From positions 62,001 to 126,000 of the forward strand of contig JAHCHE010000024.1 of NCBI GenBank assembly GCA_026129905.1: a DNA stretch of 64,000 nt, in the 5' to 3' direction. The DNA comes from Bryobacteraceae bacterium. GTDB lineage: Bacteria > Acidobacteriota > Terriglobia > Bryobacterales > Bryobacteraceae. Position numbers and translations under genes: made by a program. The notes under the pieces are model-generated. The model saw nothing but the letters and a program-made list of their open reading frames with translations. It was not told the DNA's origin and did no database searches. Positions 37,963 to 46,939 of the stretch are shown in pieces. The number at the start of each line of letters is the position of its first letter. The first letter of the stretch is position 1.

Positions 37963-39123
37963 ATGAGCCGCGTCCACAGCTTCCTGGACGACCCGCCGAA
38001 CGCCCGGTTCGGCCTTCTTCCGCTCGTACGCGGCTGGTGCGCCCAAGAGGATTTCGAGTGGAACGGCGCCGTGCTGCGAGGCCCGGACGGTCCCGTAGCG
38101 TTTCATCGCGTTCCCCGGCCCGACGTCGAGCGCTTGCTCCCTGGGCACTCCGTCCTTGGATTCAGCGCCACGATGGAGCGCGAAGTCGCCGCGCACGATT
38201 CCTTCGATCTCGTGATCGAGACCCGCGGCGCCGAGCAAGCCCGCTGGCGGGTGATCGTTCCTCCGGAAGCTCGCGAGGCGCGCGATGCCATGCGGCGCGC
38301 GCGAGCCGACAAACAGGCATGGTGCCGCCAGCGCCTGCGTTGCCCCATGTGCCGGCATCCGGACTTGCGCGATGCCGGGGCCGCCCTCGAATGTCCCCGC
38401 TGCTCGACATCGTTTCCGCAGACGACCGGCGCGCTCAACCTCCTCACGCCCGAGTTGTACCGCCAGTGCGCGCTCGAAGAAACCGAGAACATATCCGCGA
38501 ACGGCTATGACCCGCAGGTCTACAGCATGATCCAGGAGGCCGAGGCCGCCGGCGGCATGATCCTGGATTGCGGCTCCGGCTACCGCCCGGAAGTGCAGAC
38601 TCGCGTGGTCAATCTGGAAATCGTCGACTATCCCTCCACCGACGTGCTCGCCGTTGGGCAGTCCGTCCCTTTCCACGATGGGGTATTCGACGCCGTCTTC
38701 TCATTCGCCGTCCTCGAGCACGTCTCGGATCCTTTTGCGTGCGCCCGCGAGCTGGTGCGCGTGCTGAAGCCGGGCGGCCGCCTGTACTGCCATGTGCCCT
38801 TCCTGCAACCGGAGCACGGCTACCCCAGCCACTTCTACAACATGACCCGGCAAGGCCTCCGCAACCTTTTCCCCGACATGCGCATGGAACGCCACGAGGT
38901 TCCGCCCTCCGGCTACCCGATGCACAGCCTGCACTGGTTCATCAGCCAGTACGCCGCTCACCTTCCCCCAGCCTCGCGCGACGCCTTCCTCGCCATGCGC
39001 ATGGGCGATGTGCTCAGCCGCGGGCCCTTCGACTGGAATTCCGAACCGGTCGTCTTCGAATTGGGCGAGGCGGGCCGGTGGATCCTCGCCTCGACCACGG
39101 CGATCCTGCTGCGGAAGGCCTGA
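37963..39123 (+). CDS. Zinc-ribbon class I SAM methyltransferase
   Basis: A 386-residue protein. Residues 1-120 match nothing I recognise. A Cys4 zinc ribbon follows (Cys127, Cys130, Cys144, Cys147; CPMC...CPRC), resembling the Trm112-like ribbon found before methyltransferase domains. Then the class I SAM-binding motif ILDCGSG (200-206), and FDAVFSFAVLEHVSDP with LVRVLKPGG as motifs II and III. The substrate is probably a glycan or lipid-linked intermediate, because it is the last gene of the glycosyltransferase run, 79 bases after copy 2. It converges with a sugar isomerase gene. Confidence 0.85.
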   Translation: MSRVHSFLDDPPNARFGLLPLVRGWCAQEDFEWNGAVLRGPDGPVAFHRVPRPDVERLLPGHSVLGFSATMEREVAAHDSFDLVIETRGAEQARWRVIVPPEAREARDAMRRARADKQAWCRQRLRCPMCRHPDLRDAGAALECPRCSTSFPQTTGALNLLTPELYRQCALEETENISANGYDPQVYSMIQEAEAAGGMILDCGSGYRPEVQTRVVNLEIVDYPSTDVLAVGQSVPFHDGVFDAVFSFAVLEHVSDPFACARELVRVLKPGGRLYCHVPFLQPEHGYPSHFYNMTRQGLRNLFPDMRMERHEVPPSGYPMHSLHWFISQYAAHLPPASRDAFLAMRMGDVLSRGPFDWNSEPVVFELGEAGRWILASTTAILLRKA

Positions 39124-39153
39124 GCAGGGGATCGGGCGCGCCGCCCGCCGACA

Positions 39154-39996
39154 TCACCACCGCAGATTTTCCAGGTACGCCAGCGTTTGGCGGATCTGGT
39201 TGACGGCGTCGGGATGCTCCTCCTCGATGTAGTACCGCTTGACGCCGTGCTTGTCCGACGCTCGCAGTACGGGCGGCCAGTCGATTTCGCCCGCGCCGAG
39301 CGGGACGCTTGCTTCTTCTTCGACCGTGCCGGGATCGAAGGTCCTCGGTTCGCCCTTGCGGATGTCCTTGACATGCATCAGCGGAAACCGGCCGGAGTAG
39401 CGCTCCAGCAGCGTTACCGGGTCCTGGTTGCCGAAGACGACCCAGAACACGTCCATCTCGAAGTTCGCAAAGCGGGGATCCATGCGTTTCGCCAAGGTGT
39501 CAAATAGCGTTCCATCCGGACCGGGCACGAACTCCGGTCCGTGCGGGTGATAGCAGAAGCGCAGGCCCGCTCCGGCCAGCGCCTCGCCCCAACGGTTGAA
39601 GTTGTCGGCGGCCCGGCCGATGTCGTCAACGCTCAGCTTCTTCCGCCGCGGAATGGAAGAACACATCACGTACTCCGCGCCGAGGAGGCGGGCGTGCTCG
39701 ATCGCTTGGGCGGTCGATTGGGAGAGTTGGTCCCATTCGGCCCCCCAGGAGGTCACTCTGAGACCGTTGTCGGCCAGCAATCGCTGGAATTCCGCCGGCT
39801 TCCGGCCATAAAAGCTTCCGGCCTCAAGTTCCTGAAAACCGAGTTTGCGAATCAGCGCGAATGTGGCGGGCAGGTCTTTCGCGGCTTCGCGCCGCAAGCT
39901 GTAGATCTGAAGGCCCAGCGGCTGAGGCCGCTTGGGAACGGAGAGGAGCGGCGCGGCGGCGCCGGCCAGAGCTAAGAAAACGCGTCGTGAAGTCAT
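39154..39996 (-). CDS. Sugar phosphate isomerase/epimerase, Tat-type leader
   Basis: A 280-residue xylose-isomerase-like TIM barrel (PF01261). Leader MTSRRVFLALAGAAAPLL has the Arg pair and hydrophobic core of a Tat signal. Barrel motifs: LGLQIYSLRREAA, FCYHPHGPEF, NFEMDVFWVVFG and MHVKDIRKGEP, with a final RYYIEEEHPD; metal ligands are expected among these His, Glu and Asp residues. ATG 39996 is preferred over 40011. Same family as 17995-18867 but not a close copy. Substrate unknown. Confidence 0.9.
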   Translation of the reverse strand: MTSRRVFLALAGAAAPLLSVPKRPQPLGLQIYSLRREAAKDLPATFALIRKLGFQELEAGSFYGRKPAEFQRLLADNGLRVTSWGAEWDQLSQSTAQAIEHARLLGAEYVMCSSIPRRKKLSVDDIGRAADNFNRWGEALAGAGLRFCYHPHGPEFVPGPDGTLFDTLAKRMDPRFANFEMDVFWVVFGNQDPVTLLERYSGRFPLMHVKDIRKGEPRTFDPGTVEEEASVPLGAGEIDWPPVLRASDKHGVKRYYIEEEHPDAVNQIRQTLAYLENLRW

Positions 39997-40064
39997 ATGA
40001 TTCGTCCCCAATTATGGCGCCGCCGGGGTTAGCCCCTAAAGAGGCGACGGTCGGGCGTCCTGGC

Positions 40065-41363
40065 TCAGCCGCGAGCGTTGCGGTAGGCCTCGTCAAGGAT
40101 TTCGACGACGTGTGCCACGCGCTGGCCGCGCCCGTAGATGGCGGCGCCGGCGCGAAGCTGGAGGAGACATCCCGGGTTGGCGGTGACGACGATATCGGCG
40201 CCGGTGCGGTTGACCTGCTCCATCTTGTTCTCCAGCAGCGCCATCGCCATGTCGTTGTGGATGACGTTGTAAATGCCCGCGCTGCCGCAGCAAATATCCG
40301 AGAGCGGCATTTCCTTGAATCGGAGCTGGGGAACGGACTTCAGCAGTTTTCGGGGCGGGATGCGTACCTTCTGCCCGTGCGCGAGGTGACAGGAATCCTG
40401 GTAGGTCACCGTCGCCGGTACAGGTCCCATCCGCTGGTTGAGTTCGACTGAAGCGAGAAACTCGGTGACATCTTTCACCAGCGTCGAAAAACGTTCCGCG
40501 CGCTCGCGGTACCGCGGGTCGTCGGCGAGGAGTTCGTGATACTCCTTCAGCGTGGAGCCGCAACCGGCGGCGTTGGTGACGATGGCGTCGTAGCCGGCGG
40601 CGAGAAAAGCGTCGATGTTGCGCCGGGCGAGGTTCCGGGCTTGTTCCCGCAGACCCGCGTGGACGTGGAGCGCGCCGCAGCAGGTCTGGTCCGGCGGGAC
40701 GACCACCTCGCAGCCGTTCTTTTGCAGCACGCGGATGGTCGCCTCGTTCAGCCGCGCGAAGGTGACGTTGGCAATGCAGCCGCCGAGGAACGCGACCATG
40801 TATCGCCGCGCGCCGTCCGGCGGAAACACTTTTCCGTAGTGGCGGAAGAAACTCGGCATCTCCGCCGTGGGAGCGAGCCGTTCGGCCCGCGCCAGGTTGC
40901 CGAAGAGCTTCAGCGCGCCAGTGGCGCGGACCAGGCGTTGGAGGCCCGTCCTCTGGTAGAGCCACAACAGGCGGCCGGCCACCTGCAAGCCCTTTCGCGA
41001 CGGGAGCAGGCCGCCGAAAACCAACCGCCGCAGGAGGCGCTCACCGAAGGGCCGCCGGACGGCCGCTTCGATCTCCGCGCGCGCCGATTCCACCAGCCGG
41101 CCGTATTGCACGCCGGACGGACACGCCGACTCGCAGCCGCGGCAGGCGAGGCAGAGTCCGATGTGTTCGACATAGGAGCTGCCAATTTGCATCTCGCCCT
41201 CGGCGACCTTGACCATCTGGTACAGGCGGCCGCGGGGCGAGTCCATCTCCAGGCCGAGTTCGCGATAGGTCGGGCAGGCGTTCAGGCAGAGGCCGCAATG
41301 GACACAGCGGTCCAGGTCCACCAGCGCCGGCTTGTCGATGCGGACGATCTCAGAGGCGGCCAT
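40065..41363 (-). CDS. glcF: Glycolate oxidase iron-sulfur subunit GlcF
   Basis: Electron-transfer subunit of membrane-associated glycolate dehydrogenase. 432 residues with two [4Fe-4S] motifs, CVHCGLCLNACP (Cys20, 23, 26, 30) and CLACRGCESACP, then two CCG domains with CCGALHVHAG and CCGSAGIYN. Overlaps the upstream glcE gene by 14 bases. The catalytic glcD gene is not in the window. Some related heterodisulfide-type subunits look alike, but the glcE neighbour settles the call. Confidence 0.93.
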   Translation of the reverse strand: MAASEIVRIDKPALVDLDRCVHCGLCLNACPTYRELGLEMDSPRGRLYQMVKVAEGEMQIGSSYVEHIGLCLACRGCESACPSGVQYGRLVESARAEIEAAVRRPFGERLLRRLVFGGLLPSRKGLQVAGRLLWLYQRTGLQRLVRATGALKLFGNLARAERLAPTAEMPSFFRHYGKVFPPDGARRYMVAFLGGCIANVTFARLNEATIRVLQKNGCEVVVPPDQTCCGALHVHAGLREQARNLARRNIDAFLAAGYDAIVTNAAGCGSTLKEYHELLADDPRYRERAERFSTLVKDVTEFLASVELNQRMGPVPATVTYQDSCHLAHGQKVRIPPRKLLKSVPQLRFKEMPLSDICCGSAGIYNVIHNDMAMALLENKMEQVNRTGADIVVTANPGCLLQLRAGAAIYGRGQRVAHVVEILDEAYRNARG

Positions 41364-42495
41364 AGAGTCTTCCCCGGTTCAGCAGGCGGTTGGGATCGAA
41401 CAAGAGCTTGACTCGTTCCATCATCGCAAAGTCGGGACCCGGGTTCGGCCAGCGTTCCACGCCGCCCGAGCCGTTCAGGGGCCCGAACTCCAGCAGCGCC
41501 CGCCGCCCGTGGCGCGCAGCGTCCGCGAGCCAGGCAGCGGCCTGCCCGCATTCATCGAAGTACGCGTACAGCACGCCGGAACCGGCCCGCGCAACCACCG
41601 GAACGTCCAACTCGTTCATCACCGCCTGGAGTTCGCCCAGCTTCGAAGAGACCCGAACCACCGCGCCTCGCTCGCGCCCGGCGAGAAAACGTGGGGTAAA
41701 CTCGCGGACGCTACGCCAAAGAGCCTCCTCTTCCTCGCCTCCCAGAGCCTCGGCGCCCGCCATTTCGCGGGCGTAACGGTCAATTACCGCTGGACTGCCG
41801 CCGGCCTGCGCCAGCAGCGCGTAGCCGGTCCGGCCCACGCGTACGGCCGCGGCGGGATTCAGCAGGTCGATGGCGGCCAGTTGCAGTACGCCCCGGAGCA
41901 GGCGGTCGCGGGCAGCCACCGCTTCCTCGAGGGTGGCGAACGGGTAGACGAAGGTGCGGGTTGCGACCGGCGCGGGGCGCAACTTGAAATTGATCACAGC
42001 GATCGCGGCCAGGGTGCCGAACGAGCCGATCATCAGCTTCGCGACGTCGAGCCCGGCGACGTTCTTCACGACCATGCCGCCGGTGCGCGCGAGTTTGCCA
42101 TCCAGCGTCACGAAGGTCATGCCGATGATCAGATCCCGCGCGGTTCCGTAGAGCCTGCGGCGCGGACCGCTAAGGTTCGCCGCCACCGTTCCGCCGATGG
42201 TGGCCGCCTCGTGAAAGGGCGGGTCGAGCGGGGCCATCTGCCGGTTTGCTCCAACCAGGCGGTCGAACTCTGCCACCGGCAGGCCGGCTTCGACGCTGAT
42301 GGTAAGATCGCCGGGTTCGTATTGCAGGACGCGCCGCATGGCGGCCGTGGAGATCGTCACGTCGGAGGGCGCGGGCGGCTGGCCCATGCGGTTCTTGGTG
42401 AAGGCGCCGCCGAGGGTGATCGTTTTGGAAGCCCCGGCCGAGGAGGCGAGCGCTTCCGCCAGTTCTTCGGGGCTGGCAGGCGAGAGTGGCTGCAT
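41350..42495 (-). CDS. glcE: Glycolate oxidase FAD-binding subunit GlcE
   Basis: FAD-binding PCMH-type protein of 381 residues, shorter than the catalytic GlcD. Seen: TLGGAFTKNRMG, EPGDLTISVEAGLPVAEF, the FAD loop HEAATIGGTVAANLSGPRRR, and GGMVVKNVAGLDVAKLMIGSFGTL. It precedes glcF with a 14-base overlap. It diverges from the sugar porter gene. Presumably part of glycolate oxidation to glyoxylate, with glcD elsewhere. Confidence 0.92.
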   Translation of the reverse strand: MQPLSPASPEELAEALASSAGASKTITLGGAFTKNRMGQPPAPSDVTISTAAMRRVLQYEPGDLTISVEAGLPVAEFDRLVGANRQMAPLDPPFHEAATIGGTVAANLSGPRRRLYGTARDLIIGMTFVTLDGKLARTGGMVVKNVAGLDVAKLMIGSFGTLAAIAVINFKLRPAPVATRTFVYPFATLEEAVAARDRLLRGVLQLAAIDLLNPAAAVRVGRTGYALLAQAGGSPAVIDRYAREMAGAEALGGEEEEALWRSVREFTPRFLAGRERGAVVRVSSKLGELQAVMNELDVPVVARAGSGVLYAYFDECGQAAAWLADAARHGRRALLEFGPLNGSGGVERWPNPGPDFAMMERVKLLFDPNRLLNRGRLYGRL

Positions 42496-42540
42496 CCTGA
42501 CTCATCATATCCGAAGCTCCGAAAAGGGCGCCCAACCGCG

Positions 42541-42546
42541 TAGAAT
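42541..42546 (+). promoter_or_regulatory. -10-like TAGAAT upstream of the sugar porter
   Basis: TAGAAT lies in the glcE/porter divergent gap. Transcription from it would begin near 42553, downstream of an in-frame GTG at 42549 and upstream of the favoured TTG at 42618. No clear -35 box. Confidence 0.3.
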
Positions 42547-42604
42547 GGGTGTTTTCGACTGCCCGGCGGGCCGGCGCCAACGCCGTCGCTTTCGAGCAGC
42601 GGAA

Positions 42605-42609
42605 AGGAG
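42605..42609 (+). promoter_or_regulatory. Ribosome binding site favouring a TTG start
   Basis: AGGAG ends 8 bases before the TTG at 42618 and is the best Shine-Dalgarno in the region. It points to TTG 42618, not GTG 42549, as the porter's start. Confidence 0.55.
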
Positions 42610-42617
42610 ACGGTCCG

Positions 42618-43985
42618 TTGGCGCGGAATCGGGCTTACGTATACTTCATATCCCTGGTCGCGGCGGTTGGCGGCCTCCTGTTCGGATTCGATATCGCGAT
42701 CATTAACGGGGCGCTGGTGTTTCTGAAGAAGCAGTTTGCGCTCACCGACGTGCAGACGGAGATCGCGGCCAGCGCGCTGCTGATCGGCTGCGTTTTCGGC
42801 GCGGGCGTAGCCGGCGCGGCGAGCGACCGCTATGGGCGCCGGCGGATGCTGTTGATCTCGGCGGCCATGTTCGCTCTCTCGGCTTTCGCCGCGGCGCTGC
42901 CGAGGAACCTGGCGGAGTTCGTCATCGCGCGGTTCGCCGGCGGACTGGCGATCGGGGTGGCGTCCGTGCTTTCGCCGCTGTACATCGCCGAGATGGCGCC
43001 GGCCGATATCCGCGGGCGGCTGGTGTCGATCAACCAGTTCGCGATCGTGATCGGGATCCTGCTGGCCTATTTCGTCAGTTGGCAGCTTGCGGGACTGGGG
43101 CTGGCAAGCTGGCGATGGATGTTCGTGTCGGCGGCGCTGCCCTCGGCGCTGTTCTTTGTGGCCTTGCTGCGGGTCCCGGAGAGCCCGCGCTGGCTGGTGA
43201 AGGAAGGCCGGAGTCCGGAGGCGCTGGCGGTGCTGAAAAAGGTGAATGGCGCGGCGGACGCCGACGCCGGGCTGGAAGCGATCCGGTCGGCGGTCGCCGA
43301 GGAGAGCGGATCGCTGCGGCAACTACTCGAACCGGGTTTACGGCGGCCGCTGATCATCGCCGTCGGCCTCGCGATACTTCAGCAGATCACTGGCGTCAAC
43401 ACGATTCTGTTCTACGGCTCGCTGATCTACACGGAGCACGCGGGCGGCCAGACGGCGTCGGCGGCGCTGCTGGCCAACGTCATCGTGGGCGCGACGAATC
43501 TCGTTTTCACCGTGGTCGCCCTGGCGGTCATCGACCGGATCGGGCGCAAGGCGATCCTGATGCTCGCTTCGGGCGGGATGGGCCTGTCATTGATCGTTTT
43601 GGGGGCGCTTTTCCGTTTAAATCCTTCGGCAATCGACGCGATCCTCGCCGTAATTCTGGTCTATGTTGCGTTTTTCGCCGTGGGCATGGGACCTGGCGTC
43701 TGGGTGGTGATGTCGGAACTGTTCCCCACCCGGATCCGCGGCCGGGCGATGGCGATCGCGACGGTGACGCTGTGGATTGCCTGCACCGCGCTGACGCTGA
43801 CCTTCCTGTCGCTGGTCAACGCCGTCACGGTGGCGGGCGCCTTTTGGATCTACGCGGGCATCTGCGTGTTCACGTTCTTTTTCGTCTGGCGAGCGGTTCC
43901 CGAGACGAAGGGAAAGACGTTGGAGGAAATCGAACGGAGCTGGACGCGGCGCGAAGCCGCCGCGCGCCAGTCTTCCGTCCGGTAA
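42618..43985 (+). CDS. MFS sugar porter
   Basis: Major facilitator of the sugar-porter family, about 455 residues with 12 membrane helices. Signature motifs: LLFGFDIAIINGAL in helix 1, DRYGRRR in loop 2-3, IAEMAPADIRGRLVSINQ after helix 4, the QQITGVNTILFY motif of helix 7, DRIGRK in loop 8-9 and PETKGKTLEEIE at the C-terminus. It imports a monosaccharide, probably with H+ or by facilitation; the substrate (glucose, xylose, galactose or other) is not determinable. It diverges from glcE. Confidence 0.94.
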   Translation: MARNRAYVYFISLVAAVGGLLFGFDIAIINGALVFLKKQFALTDVQTEIAASALLIGCVFGAGVAGAASDRYGRRRMLLISAAMFALSAFAAALPRNLAEFVIARFAGGLAIGVASVLSPLYIAEMAPADIRGRLVSINQFAIVIGILLAYFVSWQLAGLGLASWRWMFVSAALPSALFFVALLRVPESPRWLVKEGRSPEALAVLKKVNGAADADAGLEAIRSAVAEESGSLRQLLEPGLRRPLIIAVGLAILQQITGVNTILFYGSLIYTEHAGGQTASAALLANVIVGATNLVFTVVALAVIDRIGRKAILMLASGGMGLSLIVLGALFRLNPSAIDAILAVILVYVAFFAVGMGPGVWVVMSELFPTRIRGRAMAIATVTLWIACTALTLTFLSLVNAVTVAGAFWIYAGICVFTFFFVWRAVPETKGKTLEEIERSWTRREAAARQSSVR

Positions 43986-43994
43986 CGGCCGGAA

Positions 43995-44384
43995 CAGCGC
44001 GTGTAGCGGCTCTCCGCATAGGTGAGGTTCGAGCCGTACCGCGGGTACTTCGCCTGGCCCGCGATCAGGTCGATGTTGATCTGCGGGAACCCGATCGACC
44101 GCGCGCACTGGTACGACCGGTCGATCTCACGCGAACCGTGCGCGCGCCCGTTGGCCTCCAGGATCTCGCTCGCAGTAGAGCGTCAGGTTCCCGGAAAACG
44201 GCGTCGAGATACCGCTCGATCTCGCCGGAGTCCTTGTCGGTGTAGACCTTGAAGTAGCAGAAACGGCAGCGCTTCCGGCAGAACGGAATGTGAACGTAGA
44301 CGCCGAGCGGCGCCCGCCGCTTCCTTCAGCCATTCCCGGAACGCCTCTTCGAAGCCGGGCGCTGGCTGCCTCGAGTGCGGCGAT
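43995..44384 (-). pseudogene. Decayed HemN/HemW-like radical SAM gene
   Basis: No intact gene fits here. Reading the minus strand from 44384, fragments in different frames spell a HemN-type protein: [12 protein letters not shown], then in another frame [14 protein letters not shown] with the radical SAM cluster motif CRKRCRFC (about 44257-44280) and [19 protein letters not shown]. After a break comes [15 protein letters not shown], which in intact members is far downstream. So the gene has at least two frameshifts and a large internal deletion. Intact relatives use SAM in coproporphyrinogen oxidation or heme handling. Classified by motif match only. Confidence 0.68.
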
Positions 44385-45614
44385 TTAGGCCTTCAATCGC
44401 TCGTCGAGCCAGCGGAACGCGTCCTCCTGCATCTCGACGTTGAACTCGTGAGGAACGTCGTAGAACCGTCCGCTGAAACCCTCCGGCGCCCCCGCCCGCG
44501 CGTAAATGGCCGCGATTTTGTCCACCGATTCCTCCATCCCCGCAAGCGGAAAGAGCCCGTCCCGCCGGCATTGCAACACCAGCAGCGGCTTCGGCGCGCG
44601 CATCGCCACGATGTCGGGCCAGTCCAGGCGCCGGTGCAGCGCCGGAACGAAGTGAACCCACGAGTGCGTGTCGATGTGCCGCCGCGCCATCGGCTTCACC
44701 GTGGACATGAAACCCACCACGCACCCCGCGGCGATCCGGTCGTCCATCGCCGCCAGAAACAGCGAGCGGTAGCCGCCAAAGGAAATCCCCACGCAGCCGA
44801 TCCGGTCCGGGTCCACCTCCGGCCGGCTGACCAGGTAATCCACCGTCCGGCGGTCGTCCGCCAGCACGATGCCCTGCCACGCTATGCCAGCGAGCGTCAG
44901 GGACTTGGCCAGAGCGTCCTCCTTCGAGGCGCAGATCGCGTTCAGCCGGCGCGCGTCTTCCACCGAGTAGCGCGATCGCTCCCAGCCGTACTTCAAATCG
45001 CCGTCCATCATCAGCCGCCGTTCCCCGAACATGAAGGCGTCGATGGTGATGACCACGTAGCCGCGCCTCGCCAGCGCGGTGGCGGTCGGCCGGCCGCCAT
45101 AGTTCACCTTGTGATACTCGGTCATCACGGGGTGGTTCCGCCCGAAATCGATCACCTTCTCCTTGCCGAACAGGAACATGCCGCCGTGGGAGTGCAGGTC
45201 GACGATTGCGGGCGCGCGGCCCTTCAAACCCTTCGGGATGTGTACGTACGCCGGCACGCGGAAATCCGGCGTCGTCGAGAAGACGACTTTCTCGCGGACG
45301 AATTCGCCCAGGTCCCGCCGGTCCACCACTTCGGCGGCGAACGGTACCGCGGCAGGCCGGTAGCCGAGCGCATCCTCCACCGCCTCCCGCCCCGCCTTTC
45401 GATATTCCTGGATCGACGCAAAACGGCCGCTCAGGAACGAATAGGGGTACTGGTTGCGGCTGACCAGGCGCTCGACGTCGGGGAACAGCGATCCGATGTC
45501 GGCGCCGGTTGGCTTCAGGTCGCGTGGCGCGTCCGCCGGAGGGCCTTCATCATCGGGTCCCGCATTGGCCAGCGGCGCGGTTCCGAGCAGGCCGAGCGCG
45601 GCGCGGCGGTTCAT
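44385..45614 (-). CDS. Exported alpha/beta hydrolase (dienelactone hydrolase/acetyl-esterase type)
   Basis: About 409 residues. Leader MNRRAALGLLGTAPLANA has a Tat-like Arg pair. Alpha/beta hydrolase features: oxyanion-region DLHSHGGMFLF, nucleophile elbow GISFGGYRS, acid region LLVLQCRRDGLFP and the catalytic His in DVPHEFN. Resembles secreted acidobacterial esterases acting on carbohydrate esters (Abhydrolase_7-like). ATG 45638 is an alternative start. Follows the SelA-fold gene closely on the same strand, so the two are probably co-transcribed. Confidence 0.85.
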   Translation of the reverse strand: MNRRAALGLLGTAPLANAGPDDEGPPADAPRDLKPTGADIGSLFPDVERLVSRNQYPYSFLSGRFASIQEYRKAGREAVEDALGYRPAAVPFAAEVVDRRDLGEFVREKVVFSTTPDFRVPAYVHIPKGLKGRAPAIVDLHSHGGMFLFGKEKVIDFGRNHPVMTEYHKVNYGGRPTATALARRGYVVITIDAFMFGERRLMMDGDLKYGWERSRYSVEDARRLNAICASKEDALAKSLTLAGIAWQGIVLADDRRTVDYLVSRPEVDPDRIGCVGISFGGYRSLFLAAMDDRIAAGCVVGFMSTVKPMARRHIDTHSWVHFVPALHRRLDWPDIVAMRAPKPLLVLQCRRDGLFPLAGMEESVDKIAAIYARAGAPEGFSGRFYDVPHEFNVEMQEDAFRWLDERLKA

Positions 45615-45641
45615 GAGTCCAGTCCGGTTGGTCCGCATGGG

Positions 45642-46832
45642 TTAGGCCGCCAGGATCGCCCGAATGCGCTTGCCGACGATTTCGGCTTCGCCCGGTTCGA
45701 GCGTCCACGCCGCGATCTCGACTCCCTCCGGCGGTTCCGGCACGAGTTCGATCGAAGGCGCGCCCTCCCGTAATTTCTGCATCAGACCCGCCGGCGACAC
45801 GCGGATCCGATTCGCATCCCACTTCAGCCTCAGGTGAGGCGTCTGGTTGGCGATTTTCGGCACGAACGGTTCGATGACGATTCCGGGCACGTCCGCGACG
45901 GCGGCGGAGATCGTCTTCACCCTCCGCTCCCACTCGCGCCGGTCCGCGGCATGGTCGTGCTTGAGATAAAGCTCCACGGCCACCATCATGCCCACCAGTT
46001 CTTCCTTGTTCACCTTGCAGCTTCTTCCCATCGTGTCGCTGTGGGGAACCGTATTCAGCCGCGCCGCCCGAATCAGGTCCGCACGGCCCAGCAGCAGTCC
46101 CGCGCTTTGCGGCCCGCGCAGTCCCTTCCCGCCCGATACGGCCACCAGGTCGAACCCCAGTTTCAGGGGCCCGGTGACATGATCGATCGGCGGAACGTCC
46201 GCCGCCGCGTCGTTGAACGTCGGCACGCGGTGCTTCTTCCCCAATGCGACGAACTCCGCCATCTTCACCTGGCCCAGCGGGTCCGCTTTGTTGAGGAACA
46301 GCAGGTGCGCCGTCTTCGGACTGATCGCGCGCTCCAGTTCCGCCGCCGTTTCCACCTCGATCAGCCGGACGCCGCAGTTGCGCACCATGTGATCGTAAGG
46401 GAACCGGTGCGTCTTCTGAACGATCACTTCGTTCTTCATCCCCGCGGTATCCGGAATGCGCTGGATGAATTCGGGGTTGTCGCCCGTGATGCAGGCGGCG
46501 GTTCCGAGCGTCAGAGCGGCGGCCGCGCCCGAGGGAACCATGGCCGCTTCGGCCCCCAGCAGCGAGGCGATCCGCTTCCCCACCGCGTCGTGTAGTTCCG
46601 ACAACCGCACGAACCGGCGCGAGCAGGCGGCGATCGCCTCGACTACCTCCGGCAGCATCAGCGACCCGGTCATCATGGTGTACGCGCCCGCGCCATTGAT
46701 GATCGGCGGCACGCCCAATTCCGAAAAAAAGTCGCGGGGCTTCGCTGCGGCGAATCCCGCCCGGCCGGTGATCAAACCTCCGATGAGAGGCAAACGCGCG
46801 GCGGCGTGAAAAAACCTTCTCCGGTTCGTCAT
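45642..46832 (-). CDS. SelA-fold PLP-dependent enzyme with a Tat-type leader
   Basis: About 396 residues of the SelA-like type I aminotransferase superfamily. The PLP Lys is in AVSGGKGLRGPQSAG, and the cofactor Asp is in FNDAAADVPP. Related proteins include D-glucosaminate-6-phosphate ammonia-lyase and cystathionine-type lyases, so true selenocysteine synthesis is unlikely. The leader TNRRRFFHAAARLPLIGGLI suggests Tat export, unusual for a PLP enzyme. ATG 46832 is taken as start. Upstream of the esterase gene with a short gap. Reaction unknown. Confidence 0.82.
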   Translation of the reverse strand: MTNRRRFFHAAARLPLIGGLITGRAGFAAAKPRDFFSELGVPPIINGAGAYTMMTGSLMLPEVVEAIAACSRRFVRLSELHDAVGKRIASLLGAEAAMVPSGAAAALTLGTAACITGDNPEFIQRIPDTAGMKNEVIVQKTHRFPYDHMVRNCGVRLIEVETAAELERAISPKTAHLLFLNKADPLGQVKMAEFVALGKKHRVPTFNDAAADVPPIDHVTGPLKLGFDLVAVSGGKGLRGPQSAGLLLGRADLIRAARLNTVPHSDTMGRSCKVNKEELVGMMVAVELYLKHDHAADRREWERRVKTISAAVADVPGIVIEPFVPKIANQTPHLRLKWDANRIRVSPAGLMQKLREGAPSIELVPEPPEGVEIAAWTLEPGEAEIVGKRIRAILAA

Positions 46833-46939
46833 GGGTAGCATTCTAGCGCCATCGCACAGCGCCCGCGCCGGAACCCCGGCGCCGCGATGCCGCAAGCCCG
46901 ACGGCAAAGGCTTCAGGGCTTCCGAAAAGACGTTACTCT

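Noticed and set aside
45642-46832. True selenocysteine synthase SelA
   Set aside because: It has an export-type leader, lacks selB/selD or a tRNA-Sec nearby, and is closer in pattern to SelA-like ammonia-lyases.
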